This document shows positions 33,094-40,948 of a stretch of 64,000 nucleotides of DNA, piece by piece. The stretch comes from Fodinibacter sp038210185 (GTDB lineage Bacteria > Actinomycetota > Actinomycetes > Actinomycetales > Dermatophilaceae), in NCBI GenBank assembly GCA_038210185.1, contig JBBQWX010000001.1, forward strand, positions 1-64,000, given 5' to 3'. The position numbers were made by a program, and so were the translations under genes. A model generated the notes under the pieces. That model had not been told where the DNA came from. It ran no database searches and worked only from the letters and a program-made list of their open reading frames with translations. Each line of letters starts with the position of its first letter. Within the stretch, counting starts at the first letter, position 1.

Positions 33094-34301
33094 CCGGTGC
33101 CACCGGAATGGCCGCTGCCACCGGCGTGGCCCCTGCCACCGGCGTGACCGCCGCCACCGGAATGGCCGCCGCCACCGGAATGACCGTCGGTGCAGGCAAC
33201 CCGGCTCTCGTCGTCGTCGGCTCGGGCTTCTTCGGTCTCACGGTGGCCGAGACCGTCGCGCGCACCACCGGCCGTCGCGTGCTCGTGCTCGACAAGCGCA
33301 GCCACCTCGGCGGCAACGCCTGGAGCGAGCCCGAGCCCACGACCGGCATCGAGGTGCACCGGTACGGCGCGCACCCGTTCCACACCTCGAACGAGCGGGT
33401 GTGGGAGTACGTGAACCGCTTCACCTCGTTCACCGGGTACCAGCACCGGGTCTTCAGCGTCTTCAAGGGGCGCGTCTACCCGCTGCCGATCAACCTCGCG
33501 ACGATCTGCGAGTACTTCGGCCGGCACTTCTCCCCGGACGAGGCGCGGCAGCTGGTCGAGGCGCAGGCGGCCGAGACCCGCGGACGCGCGCCCGACAACC
33601 TCGAGGACAAGGCGGTGTCGCTGATCGGGCGCCCGCTCTACGAGGCGTTCGTGCGCGGCTACACCGCCAAGCAGTGGCAGCACGACCCCCGGGAGCTGAG
33701 CCCGGAGATCATCAGCCGGCTGCCGTTGCGCAATGACTTCGACAACCGCTACTTCCAGGACACCCACGAGGGGCTGCCGACCGACGGGTACGCCGCCTGG
33801 CTGGCCCGCATGGTCAAGTCGCCACTCATCGAGGTACGTCTCGACACCGACTTCTTCGAGGTGCGCGACGACCTACCCGCCGGGGTGCCGGTCGTCTACA
33901 CCGTGCCGCTCGACCGCTACTTCGACCACCGCGAGGGGCCGCTCTCGTGGCGCACCCTCGACTTCGAGCAGGAGGTGCTCGACACCGGTGACTTCCAGGG
34001 CACCCCGGTGATGAACTACGCCGACGAGGACGTGCCCTGGACCCGCATCCACGAGTTCCGGCACTTCCACCCGGAACGCGACTACCCCGAGGACCGCACG
34101 GTCGTCGTACGCGAGTACTCGCGCAGCGCCGGCCCGCACGACGAGCCCTACTACCCCGTCAACGGGCCGACCGACCGCGAGCGGCTCGCCCGCTACCGCG
34201 AGCTGGCCCGCGCGGAGCCGAACGGCTGGTTCGGTGGACGCCTGGGCACCTACCAGTACCTCGACATGCACAGGGCCATCGGCTCGGCTCTCGCTGTGTG
34301 A
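33090..34301 (+). CDS. glf: UDP-galactopyranose mutase
   Basis: The 403-residue flavoenzyme interconverts UDP-galactopyranose and UDP-galactofuranose. It has the FAD-binding motif VVVGSGFFGLTVAETVA, LDKRSHLGGNAWSE, HRYGAHPFHTSNERVW, GYTAKQWQHDPREL and the C-terminal GRLGTYQYLDMHRAIGSA, all standard for Glf. The first 30 residues are a low-complexity repeat (ATGM/ATGV units) from an 18-bp DNA repeat; each unit ends in an in-frame ATG or GTG, so the true start could be anywhere from GTG 33090 to ATG 33180. GTG 33090 overlaps the upstream stop and is favoured for coupling. Confidence 0.92.
   Translation: MTGATGMAAATGVAPATGVTAATGMAAATGMTVGAGNPALVVVGSGFFGLTVAETVARTTGRRVLVLDKRSHLGGNAWSEPEPTTGIEVHRYGAHPFHTSNERVWEYVNRFTSFTGYQHRVFSVFKGRVYPLPINLATICEYFGRHFSPDEARQLVEAQAAETRGRAPDNLEDKAVSLIGRPLYEAFVRGYTAKQWQHDPRELSPEIISRLPLRNDFDNRYFQDTHEGLPTDGYAAWLARMVKSPLIEVRLDTDFFEVRDDLPAGVPVVYTVPLDRYFDHREGPLSWRTLDFEQEVLDTGDFQGTPVMNYADEDVPWTRIHEFRHFHPERDYPEDRTVVVREYSRSAGPHDEPYYPVNGPTDRERLARYRELARAEPNGWFGGRLGTYQYLDMHRAIGSALAV
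33093..33182 (+). repeat. 18-bp coding repeat at the start of glf, each unit ending in a start codon
   Basis: Five 18-bp units of the type GCCGCYGCCACCGGMRTG run head to tail. The last codon of each is ATG or GTG in the glf frame. The array therefore encodes a repeating A-T-G-[MV]-x-[AP] peptide and provides several possible initiation codons. Units could be gained or lost without changing the frame. Confidence 0.75.
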
Positions 34302-34398
34302 CAACCAGATCCTCCCGCAGCTCGGCCGGTATCGACCCCCCGCGCTGACGCACCCGCATGGCTCGACGCGCTGCCGACCTCCCGCAAGAATGCGGGCC

Positions 34399-35154
34399 AT
34401 GGTCCGCGCTGGGCTCAGTGGCATCGCCTACACCGACCACCCGATCGCGGCGCCGGTGTCCCCCGACATGGTCCGCCGCCTCCTCGCCCTGCTCGACCCG
34501 TCACCCGGCGGTCACGTCGTCGACCTGGGCTGCGGCGCCGGGGTGTGGCTGCTGGAGCCGCTGGCGGCCGGGCCTGACCTCACCGCGGTCGGTGTCGACA
34601 CCGCCCTGCACCCCGAGCGCGACGCCCGGGCCCGAACCGTCGGCGTTGCCGACCGGCTGGAGTGGGTCGAGGCGGATGCCGCGACCTGGCGGCCGGGCCC
34701 GGCCCACCCGGCATCCGACGCCGTCATCTGCATCGGCGTCAGCCATGCCTTCGGGGGTCTCGACGGCACGCTCGACGCGGTCCGCGGCCACCTTCGCCCC
34801 GGTGGACGGGCCCTGCTCGGCGACGGCATCTGGGAGCTGCCACCTCGGCCGCGGCACAGCAGGCACTCGGGGCCCGGCCCGGCGACCTGCCCACCCTGGC
34901 CCAGCTCGTGGCGACCATCACCGGGCACGGCTTCGAGCCCGGATACGCGCACAGCAGCACGCAGGAGTGGGACGACTACGAGTGGTCATGGACCGGGTCA
35001 CTCGTGGCGTGGGCGCTGCGCGAGGAGCGCAGCGCCGACGAGAGTCGGCAGGTGCTCGCTGCCGCACGCACCCATCGGCGCGAATGGCTCGAGGGCTACC
35101 GCGCTGAGCTGAGGTTCGGCACCGCGGTGCTTCCACGACACCGGTGCCGGCTGA
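34399..35154 (+). pseudogene. class I SAM-dependent methyltransferase with two frameshifts
   Basis: The first frame gives GIAYTDHPIAAPVSPDMVRR, motif I VVDLGCGAGVWLLEPL and the post-motif VICIGVSHAFGG, ending at GDGIWELPP. At 34841-34845 the frame shifts; the other frame continues TSAAAQQALGARPGDLPTLA and EWDDYEWSWTGSLVAWALRE. A second shift near 35131-35133 (CTTCCAC for CTCCAC) would restore a natural end, HDTGAG and TGA at 35152-35154. Two indels in one gene suggest decay or sequence error. The start is ATG 34399 or 34390; a perfect hairpin, CCCGCA-AGAA-TGCGGG, spans 34381-34396. Its 3' end is 17 bp from the convergent DUF7144 gene. Confidence 0.75.
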
Positions 35155-35170
35155 ACGGTCAGCGGGCGGT

Positions 35171-35608
35171 TCACTCCTCGACCAGGGCCCGTCCGTGCAC
35201 GATCGCGGCCCACATGACGAAGACGTCGAGGGCCATGACGACCAGGCCCCAGAGCGGGTAGTGCGGGAGCCACATGAAGCTGCCGAGCAGGCTCACCGCG
35301 GCGGCGATGACGGCCACGGTGCGGGCCCACGTCTTGCCGAAGAACAGCCCCCCACCCGCCGAGGCCGCGAGGAGGCCGAGCAGCAGGTGCACCCAGCCCC
35401 ACGCGGTGAAGCTGAAGTGGAAGACGTAGTTCTCGCCGGCGACGTAGATGTCGTCGCTGAGCAGCGCGACGAGCCCCTGCAGAGCGTGGAACAGGCCGAC
35501 CATGATCAGGAGGACCCCGGCGAAGGCGACGGCTCCGGTGTTCTCGCCGCCGGTGAAGCCACCCGACTTGTTCAGGTCCGTCGTCATTGACGTGCTGCCG
35601 CGTGACAT
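35171..35608 (-). CDS. DUF7144-like four-helix membrane protein
   Basis: The 145-residue protein has four hydrophobic segments typical of an actinobacterial vitamin-K-epoxide-like/DUF7144 membrane family: AVAFAGVLLIMVGLFHALQG, WGWVHLLLGLLAASAGGGLF, TWARTVAVIAAAVSLLGSFM and WGLVVMALDVFVMWAAIVHG. The motif GKTWAR after helix 2 and the Y-P-L-W before helix 4 are conserved in the family. ATG 35608 is used; ATG 35587 (MTTDLNKSGG) is also possible, as neither has a strong ribosome binding site. Function unknown. Confidence 0.8.
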   Translation of the reverse strand: MSRGSTSMTTDLNKSGGFTGGENTGAVAFAGVLLIMVGLFHALQGLVALLSDDIYVAGENYVFHFSFTAWGWVHLLLGLLAASAGGGLFFGKTWARTVAVIAAAVSLLGSFMWLPHYPLWGLVVMALDVFVMWAAIVHGRALVEE

Positions 35609-35702
35609 CGTGTCCCACTTTCGTCGTCGAGCGCCGCACAGGCCGCGGGCGCGCGGTCGCTCGACCGCCCTCCTGTTCTAGGGCCAGCCCACGTGCGCCG
35701 CC

Positions 35703-36494
35703 TCACCCAGCCGGGGTGAGTCCCTGGGACGGCCCGTCGTCGGTCTCCAGCACCGCTCGACACCCCTCGGCGACCACCGCGAGGTCGGTGGTCACCGCCA
35801 GGCAGCGGATGCCGTGCGCCCGCAGCCGCTGCGCGTTCGCCGGTGTGCCCGCGAACCCGGCGACGAGGATGCCGTGCCGTCGTGCCGCTGCGACCACCGC
35901 GCCCAGCGGGTTGTCCACCGACCGGTCGTCGAGCAGGGCGTCGACCGTGGTGCCGAGCGCGAGTGCGAGGTCGAGCGGCCCGACGAACAATCCGTCGACG
36001 CCGGGGGTTGCGGCGATGGCATCGACGTCGGCGAGGGCGCCGACGGTCTCGACCATGACCAGGCAGCGCACCCCGGCGTCGGCCGTCGCCGGTTCAGGGG
36101 CCGAGCCACCCCACAGGGGCGGGAACGGCCCCCAGCTGCGGTCGCCCGCGGGTGGGTAGCGCGCCGCACGGGCCGCGACCACGGCATCCGACACGGTGGT
36201 CACCGAGGGCACGACGACGGCGGCGGCACCGGCGTCGAGGGCGGCGCCGATCCACCCGGGGTCCACGGCCGGCACCCGCACGACGAGCGGGGCACCGGCG
36301 TCCCCGAGGGCGCGGCCGATCGCGTGGAGCCCGGCTCGGTCCAGCGGGCCGTGCTGCGCGTCGACCGCTACCCAGTCGAACCCGGCGGCCGCGAGCCGGC
36401 GGAGCAGGTCGACATCGCTGGTGAAGGTCCAGATGCCCCGCGAGGGTTCGGCCACCCCGCGGTTGTCGCTGGTGGCGGTGCCGTCGTGCGCCAT
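35703..36494 (-). CDS. HpcH/HpaI aldolase/citrate lyase family protein
   Basis: The 263-residue protein has the class II (metal-dependent) HpcH/HpaI aldolase pattern: FDWVAVDAQHGPLDRAGLH, PLVVRVPAVDPGWIGAALDA, GAAAVVVPSVTTVSDA, VMVETVGALADVDAIAA with the metal-binding Glu, and GVDGLFVGPLDLALALG with the metal-binding Asp. Such enzymes cleave 4-hydroxy-2-oxo acids to pyruvate and an aldehyde. ATG 36494 has GGAGG six bases upstream and is preferred over the longer ATG 36518. It is monocistronic and lies just left of an IS630 remnant. Confidence 0.85.
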   Translation of the reverse strand: MAHDGTATSDNRGVAEPSRGIWTFTSDVDLLRRLAAAGFDWVAVDAQHGPLDRAGLHAIGRALGDAGAPLVVRVPAVDPGWIGAALDAGAAAVVVPSVTTVSDAVVAARAARYPPAGDRSWGPFPPLWGGSAPEPATADAGVRCLVMVETVGALADVDAIAATPGVDGLFVGPLDLALALGTTVDALLDDRSVDNPLGAVVAAARRHGILVAGFAGTPANAQRLRAHGIRCLAVTTDLAVVAEGCRAVLETDDGPSQGLTPAG

Positions 36495-36549
36495 CACGTC
36501 CTCCGCAGTGGGGGTCACCCAGGGTCTCGAGCACCCGGTCCGGACGACC

Positions 36550-37535
36550 CTAGTGGACCGTCGAAATGATCTGGCGGAGGGTTTCGGGGCCGCGTTGGAC
36601 CTTGGTGATGATGTCTTGTGCGGTGGCTTTCCGGATGATTGGTTTGGGGTCGGTGTTCCAGTGGTCGGCCCAGGTGGTGATGGCTTGGGAGAGGTCGTCG
36701 ACGCTGGTGAAGGTGCCGCGGCGTAGTCGCCGGTCGGTGAGTTCCTTGAACCAGCGTTCGATCGGGTTCACCCAGGAGCTGGACGTCGGGGTGAAGTGCA
36801 GGTGCCAGTCTCGTCGGTCACGGTGCGCGAGCCACTTCTTGATCTCGGGGTGCAGTGCGCGGACAGGTTGTCCAGGACCAACGTGCACGTCCCGCGGGGT
36901 ACGGCGGCGTCGATCTGTTCGAAGAACCGCAGCACGTCGGCCCCGGTGTGACCCTTGTTCAGCCCGGTGATGACCTGCCCGGTGGCGATGTTCATCGCAG
37001 CGAACAGGTCGATCGTGCCGTTGCGTTTGTGGTCGTGGGTCATCGTGCCGGCGCGGCCGGGCTTCATCGGCAGTGATTGCTGGGGGCGGTCCAGGGCCTG
37101 GCACTGGGTCTTCTCGTCGAAGGAGAACGCCACCGCCCGGGCCGGCAGGTTCAGGTAGAGCCCGACGACGTCGACGAGCTTGCCCTTGGCAAGTTCGGGT
37201 CGTTGCTGACCTTGAACGTCTCCGACCGCCAGGGCTTGAGGTTGTGGTCGGCCCAGATCTTGGCCACGGCGTCCTTGCCGATCCCGACCCGGGCCGCCAT
37301 CAAGCGGGTCGACCAGTGAGGGGGAGGTATCAGCGGGGCGTTCGGTGTGGGTCAGCCGCAGGACCTCTTCGATCGTGCCGGGGGGCAGTGCAGGTTTGCG
37401 GCCACGGCCTTCGGCGATCACCCCGACCCCGGCGGTGCCTGCTCGGTGAGCTTGGCGCGCCACCGGCGCACCGCGTCCGCGATCATGAGCGCCATCTCGA
37501 CGGCCCGGGCGCTGACCTCGCTACCGTCCACGCCC
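36550..37535 (-). mobile_element. IS630-family insertion sequence with a degenerate transposase gene
   Basis: Reading leftwards from about 37535, several frames join into one IS630 transposase: VSARAVEMALMIADAVRRWR, then GRKPALPPGTIEEVLRLT, HWSTRLMAARVGIGKDAVAK, VAFSFDEKTQCQALD with the first catalytic Asp, TLVLDNLSAHCTP with the second, and SSSWVNPIERWFKELTDRRL with the Glu. At least four frame changes are needed (near 37440, 37330, 37200 and 36850), so no active enzyme is made. The left end reads TA-GTGGACC, consistent with TA-targeting. An opposite end with the matching inverted sequence was not found. Confidence 0.85.
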
Positions 37536-37538
37536 ACG

Positions 37539-37590
37539 GTGGACCCAGCGTGGACCCGACCAAGTCACGGTGGACCCAACCAAATCACGG
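37539..37590. repeat. three GTGGACC-containing repeats between the IS630 remnant and the sigma-factor gene
   Basis: GTGGACC occurs three times here, the last two within longer similar units (GTGGACCCGACCAAGTCAC and GTGGACCCAACCAAATCAC). The heptamer is also the terminal sequence of the IS630 copy at 36553. The array ends about 22 bp before the ATG of the sigma factor and could be leftover IS ends or sigma promoter elements. Confidence 0.5.
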
Positions 37591-37611
37591 GTGGCGCGCG
37601 TTTAATGGTGC

Positions 37612-38148
37612 ATGGACCCCATGCACGGACCGGTCGTGGACCGGACTGACGACGAGGACTTCGTCGCGTTCGTCAACGCGCGCTGGGCGCCGCTCTACCG
37701 GTTCGCGTGGCTGCTGACCGGAGGTCACGAGAGCGCCGAGGACCTTCTGCAGCTGGCGCTGGAGAAGACCTACGTGAGGTGGGGGCGGATCCGGAGTATG
37801 GATGCGCCCGAGGCGTACGTCAGGCGCGTCTTGGCGAACACGGCGGTCTCGCAGTCGCGTCGCTCGTTCGTGCACCACGAGGTGAACCAGGCCGAGCTCC
37901 CCGAGTACGTGAGCGCCTCCTTCGAGGATGGCAGCGACTCCCGCTCCCTGCTGTGGCCGTTGGTCTGCGCGTTGCCACCACGACAACGCGCCGTGGTCGT
38001 CCTGAGGTTCTACGAGGACCTCACCGAGGCGCAGGTCGCCCAGGAGCTGGGGTGCTCGGTCGGCACGGTGAAGTCGCAAGGGCACGACGCGATGCAGTCC
38101 CTTCGCCGCGGGGTCGATGCGTGGGCAACCGGGGAGGTGACGGCATGA
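37612..38148 (+). CDS. SigE-family ECF RNA polymerase sigma factor
   Basis: The 178-residue protein contains sigma region 2 (FVAFVNARWAPLYRFAWLLT, then ESAEDLLQLALEKTYVRW) and region 4 (LPPRQRAVVVLRFYEDLTEA, followed by the helix-turn-helix ELGCSVGTVKSQ). It matches the actinobacterial SigE (SigE70) family. Its TGA overlaps the ATG of a membrane protein, as with ECF sigma factors and their cognate anti-sigma-like partners. The operon is bracketed by IS630 sequences in inverted orientation. Confidence 0.9.
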   Translation: MDPMHGPVVDRTDDEDFVAFVNARWAPLYRFAWLLTGGHESAEDLLQLALEKTYVRWGRIRSMDAPEAYVRRVLANTAVSQSRRSFVHHEVNQAELPEYVSASFEDGSDSRSLLWPLVCALPPRQRAVVVLRFYEDLTEAQVAQELGCSVGTVKSQGHDAMQSLRRGVDAWATGEVTA

Positions 38149-39050
38149 ACCTCGACGAGGAGCTGCGCGCGACATTGGCGTCCGAGTCCCAGCGCCGGGA
38201 GCCGCCGTTTGTGGACGCGAAAGAAATCCTGGCTCGCGGGAAGGCCAGGCAACGGCGGCGCACGACGCTGCAGGCCGGCGTGGCTGCGGCAGCGGTCGCA
38301 GTGATCGGCATCGGAGCGTTCGGGTTCACCCGGGCCGACCGGACGTCGACAATGCCCGCGATGCCGCCCAGGCCGGTCACCACCACCGCGTTGGCACCCA
38401 TCGCCCCGACCCTGGAGAACTGGGACTGTGTGGAGCGCCGATGCCTCAAGGCCGGCACCTATCGGGTCTGGCTCGGTAGCGGCGACGACGGAAACGCTCT
38501 GAGCGCAGAGCTGCGGGTGCCATGGCCTGACTGGTCGTCCTACGGTTACGTCCACCGGGTCTGGAAGGAGTCCGGCGATGGCTCAGTGATGCTCAACGTG
38601 TACGAGCCCGTTGCCATAGCCGGCTCGCAGCCCTGCGATAGCACCTCGGCGCCCGTCGACCACCTCCCGCCCGACGCCACGGTGTACGACGTGGTCGGCC
38701 GCCTCCGAGACCTCCCTCAGTTCACCGGCGTCGAGGTACCGACGTTGGTGCCGGCCTACGGGCAAGAGACGATCCACCTGCGAATCCAGGCGGACAGCCT
38801 TCGGTGCGAAGCCGGGGACCAGTACAACCTGGCGGACATCAACGGCGGTGACGGCGTGGGCACCACCGAAGGCTGGGGCGGTGACTCCGACGTCGACCTC
38901 GGGCGGAAGGTCGTCATCGACTTCTGGGTCTTCGACCTGGACGGGCAGAACATCGTAGTGGAGGCGCGCCACGAGGGCCGCCCCTCGGCCGCGATGATCA
39001 AGCAGCTCTACCAGGTCCGCCAGTCAGTCCGGTTCGTCTCCGGGGAGTGA
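38145..39050 (+). CDS. putative sigma-factor partner, single-pass membrane protein
   Basis: The 301-residue protein has a cytoplasmic N-terminal part (MNLDEELRATLASESQRREP), then a basic stretch GKARQRRRTT and one transmembrane helix (LQAGVAAAAVAVIGIGAFGF at about residues 42-61). An extracytoplasmic domain of about 240 residues with two Cys pairs follows. The layout is that of anti-sigma or sigma-associated membrane proteins of SigE-family operons. The canonical zinc-binding anti-sigma motif (H-x3-C-x2-C) is absent, so the mechanism is uncertain. Start ATG 38145 lies within the sigma factor's stop. Confidence 0.75.
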   Translation: MNLDEELRATLASESQRREPPFVDAKEILARGKARQRRRTTLQAGVAAAAVAVIGIGAFGFTRADRTSTMPAMPPRPVTTTALAPIAPTLENWDCVERRCLKAGTYRVWLGSGDDGNALSAELRVPWPDWSSYGYVHRVWKESGDGSVMLNVYEPVAIAGSQPCDSTSAPVDHLPPDATVYDVVGRLRDLPQFTGVEVPTLVPAYGQETIHLRIQADSLRCEAGDQYNLADINGGDGVGTTEGWGGDSDVDLGRKVVIDFWVFDLDGQNIVVEARHEGRPSAAMIKQLYQVRQSVRFVSGE

Positions 39051-39089
39051 CTCTCCGCTGTTGCCCTGCAATCAGTTGGTGTGGAAGCC

Positions 39090-39330
39090 GGGCGAGACGC
39101 GTTGATGTCCTCAGCATCGAGGACCGACCAGTGTGGCTCTGGGGTCGCGACCAGCAGGGCACGTTCGTCGAACGCGAGAACGTGCCAGGAAGGGCTTGGT
39201 CCACGGGCGAAGACGAGGGCAAATTCTGGATGCACCATGCAGCCTTCGAGTTCTTGACCTTTCGTTTCCTGGCCCGCGGAACCAGGAACGACGCTCCCAC
39301 GGCTCGCGCCGATGTGGTTATTCGGGCGAC
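39090..39330 (+). pseudogene. fragment of an unidentified protein cut off at an IS630 fragment
   Basis: One frame reads VWLWGRDQQGTFVERENVPG, then WSTGEDEGKFWMHHAAFEFL, a Trp/Phe-rich, protein-like sequence. Upstream, LVWKPGETR in another frame may be its beginning. The similarity to coding sequence ends near 39330, where the IS630 fragment begins. It is therefore a 5'-damaged and 3'-truncated gene. The style loosely recalls SUKH/immunity-type small proteins, but I cannot assign a family. Confidence 0.4.
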
Positions 39331-39333
39331 GAA

Positions 39334-39531
39334 GAACTCACCGACCGGCGACTACGCCGCGGCACCTTCACCAGCGTCGACGACCTCTCCCAAGCCATCA
39401 CCACCTGGGCCGACCACTGGAACACCGACCCCAAACCAATCATCCGGAAAGCCACCGCCGAAGACATCATCACCAAGGTCCAGTGCGGACGCGAAACCCT
39501 CCGCCAGATCAATTCGCCGACGGACCACTAG
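39334..39531 (+). mobile_element. IS630 transposase 3' fragment, inverted copy
   Basis: This 198-bp stretch encodes ELTDRRLRRGTFTSVDDLSQ, then ITTWADHWNTDPKPIIRKAT and ETLRQI to TAG. It is nearly identical in DNA to the last 200 bp of the IS630 copy at 36550-37535 but in the opposite orientation. It also ends with CCAC-TA, the same terminus as the other copy. The catalytic residues are not included. The two copies' 3' ends face outward around the sigma-factor operon. Confidence 0.85.
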
Positions 39532-39680
39532 CGGAGCGATGACCCGCGCTGGTCGGCCCGCGCCGTGATGCCGCTCTCGAACGGCCGCCGGTTGCCGTCC
39601 GCAGCGCCACCATGGAGCCGGAGGCCGGGCGCCAGGACGCGCACCGGCGGGTCGACGTCCCGGCTGCCCCGGGAGCCACC

Positions 39681-40154
39681 ATGTCCACCTTCCCTGCCCC
39701 TCACACCGCACCGCACCACGTCCGCGCGCGCCCCGGCCCGGCAGCACGCCGGTTCGGCTACGTTGTCGGCGCCGCCGTCAACGCCGTGATGCTGTACCTG
39801 ATCAACCGCAGCCCCGGCTGGGAGGCCGTGCCCTTCCTCACCGATGCCACGACCCAGGTGCTCGCCCTGGTCAACGCCTCGATGGCCACCGGCCTCGTCG
39901 CGAACCTCGCCTACCTCAAGTGGGACCCCGCGTGGCTCAAGGCGCTCGGCGACCTCGTCACCACCTCGGTCGGGGTGCTTTCGATGGTGCGCGTCTGGCA
40001 GGTGTGGCCCCTCGACTTCTCCGACGGTTCGGCGTGGAACGTGATCGCCCGCGTGCTCGTCGGCGTCGGTATCGTCGGCGGCCTCATCGGAGCCATCGCG
40101 TCGGTCGCACGGTTCTTCCGCGCCCTGGCGGTGCCGCCGAGGCCCACGGACTGA
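39681..40154 (+). CDS. four-helix membrane protein of unknown function
   Basis: The 157-residue protein starts at ATG 39681 after GGGAGCCACC. It has four hydrophobic segments: RFGYVVGAAVNAVMLYLINR, TTQVLALVNASMATGLVANL, LGDLVTTSVGVLSMVRVWQV and VIARVLVGVGIVGGLIGAIA. Charged residues sit in the short loops (LKWDPAWLKA, PLDFSDGSAW). I recognise it only as an uncharacterised actinobacterial membrane protein type. It is followed by the GTAC repeat cluster. Confidence 0.7.
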   Translation: MSTFPAPHTAPHHVRARPGPAARRFGYVVGAAVNAVMLYLINRSPGWEAVPFLTDATTQVLALVNASMATGLVANLAYLKWDPAWLKALGDLVTTSVGVLSMVRVWQVWPLDFSDGSAWNVIARVLVGVGIVGGLIGAIASVARFFRALAVPPRPTD

Positions 40155-40169
40155 CCGAAGCGAGCGCCT

Positions 40170-40307
40170 GTACTCGGAGTGACCTATCGGTCGATCTGGG
40201 TACAGCACCCCAGGCCCGCGTGTACCTCCAGTGACCTATCGGTCGATCTGGGTACAGCACCCCAGGCCCAGGCGTACCCCCAGTGACCTATTGGTCGATC
40301 TGGGTAC
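40170..40307. repeat. cluster A: three 34-nt GTAC-bounded palindromic repeats
   Basis: Units lie at 40170-40203, 40222-40255 and 40274-40307, exactly 52 bp apart. Each begins and ends with GTAC, contains the inverted core GACCTATYGGTC, and ends GATCTGGGTAC. The outer arms GTACCC/GGGTAC and the inner GACC/GGTC can form a nested hairpin. Spacers share AGCACCCCAGGCC. The cluster lies between convergent genes, a position typical of REP-like elements or bidirectional terminators. A second cluster is at 52045-52164. Confidence 0.9.
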
Positions 40308-40309
40308 GG

Positions 40310-40816
40310 TCAGCGCGAGTCCTTCTTCGCCTGTCTCGCCGCGCCCTTCGCACGTGAGGACGCGTCGCGCTTGAGCCCGCCGGTGGTCTTCGTCGCACGC
40401 CGTCGCGTGCTGGCGCCCGAGGCCGACCCGCCACCACCACCGGTTGCCGACCCCGGACCGGTCGACCCCCCGCAGCGCTGCCGCCGCTGCGAGCCGCTCG
40501 GCCTTGAGCTCCTCGGCGGCCGCCCTGGCGACCACGTCAACGCGGGCGCTGACCCGGGCAAGCGCCAGCTCGAAGACCTCGGCCTTCGCGGCGTTGCCCG
40601 CGTTGCCAGGGCGGGCGTGGCCGCGGGCACCGCTCAGGCGCACCCGTGACGCCCCCGTCTGCCGGTAGAGCTTGACGTACTTCGACCTCGCACGCCGCAC
40701 CCGGGTATGCAGCTCGAGCAGGGCGTCTCGTCGAGCTCGTCCATCCCTTTCGGCTCGGCCTCGCGCACCAGGTCGGCCTGTGCGGCGGTGAGGAACCGGG
40801 GGATCTCGACGGTCAT
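40310..40816 (-). pseudogene. conserved basic helical protein, two frameshifts
   Basis: From ATG 40816 the frame reads VEIPRFLTAAQADLVREAEP and GMDELDE. After a one-base loss near 40730 the product continues ALLELHTRVRRARSKYVKLY, RPGNAGNAAKAEVFELALAR and RAAAEELKAERLAAAAA. A second shift near 40470 leads to the basic tail TGGLKRDASSRAKGAARQAK, ending KDSR. Together these form one protein of about 168 residues, of a type common in actinobacteria and of unknown function (coiled helical core, basic Ala/Lys tail). The two indels make it a pseudogene as written, or reflect sequence error. Its stop is 3 bp from repeat cluster A. Confidence 0.7.
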
Positions 40817-40948
40817 GGGTCGTCCTCTCGCGGCGCCACGCGGCCCTTCCGCGTGGCGGGCGACCGCGTGCGAGGCGTGGCACGCGGCATCGCGTCGAGC
40901 CTCGTCGCAGCCCTCCTTGCTGTCACCGGCAGGCCCACTGGGTGCGGG

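Noticed and set aside
37539..37590. Right terminal inverted repeat of the IS630 copy
   Set aside because: The GTGGACC copies here have the same orientation as the left end rather than the inverted one, so they cannot be the matching terminus of that element.
40170..40307. CRISPR array
   Set aside because: The 34-nt units recur with constant 18-bp spacers that are nearly identical to each other, and no cas genes are nearby; in CRISPR the spacers differ.
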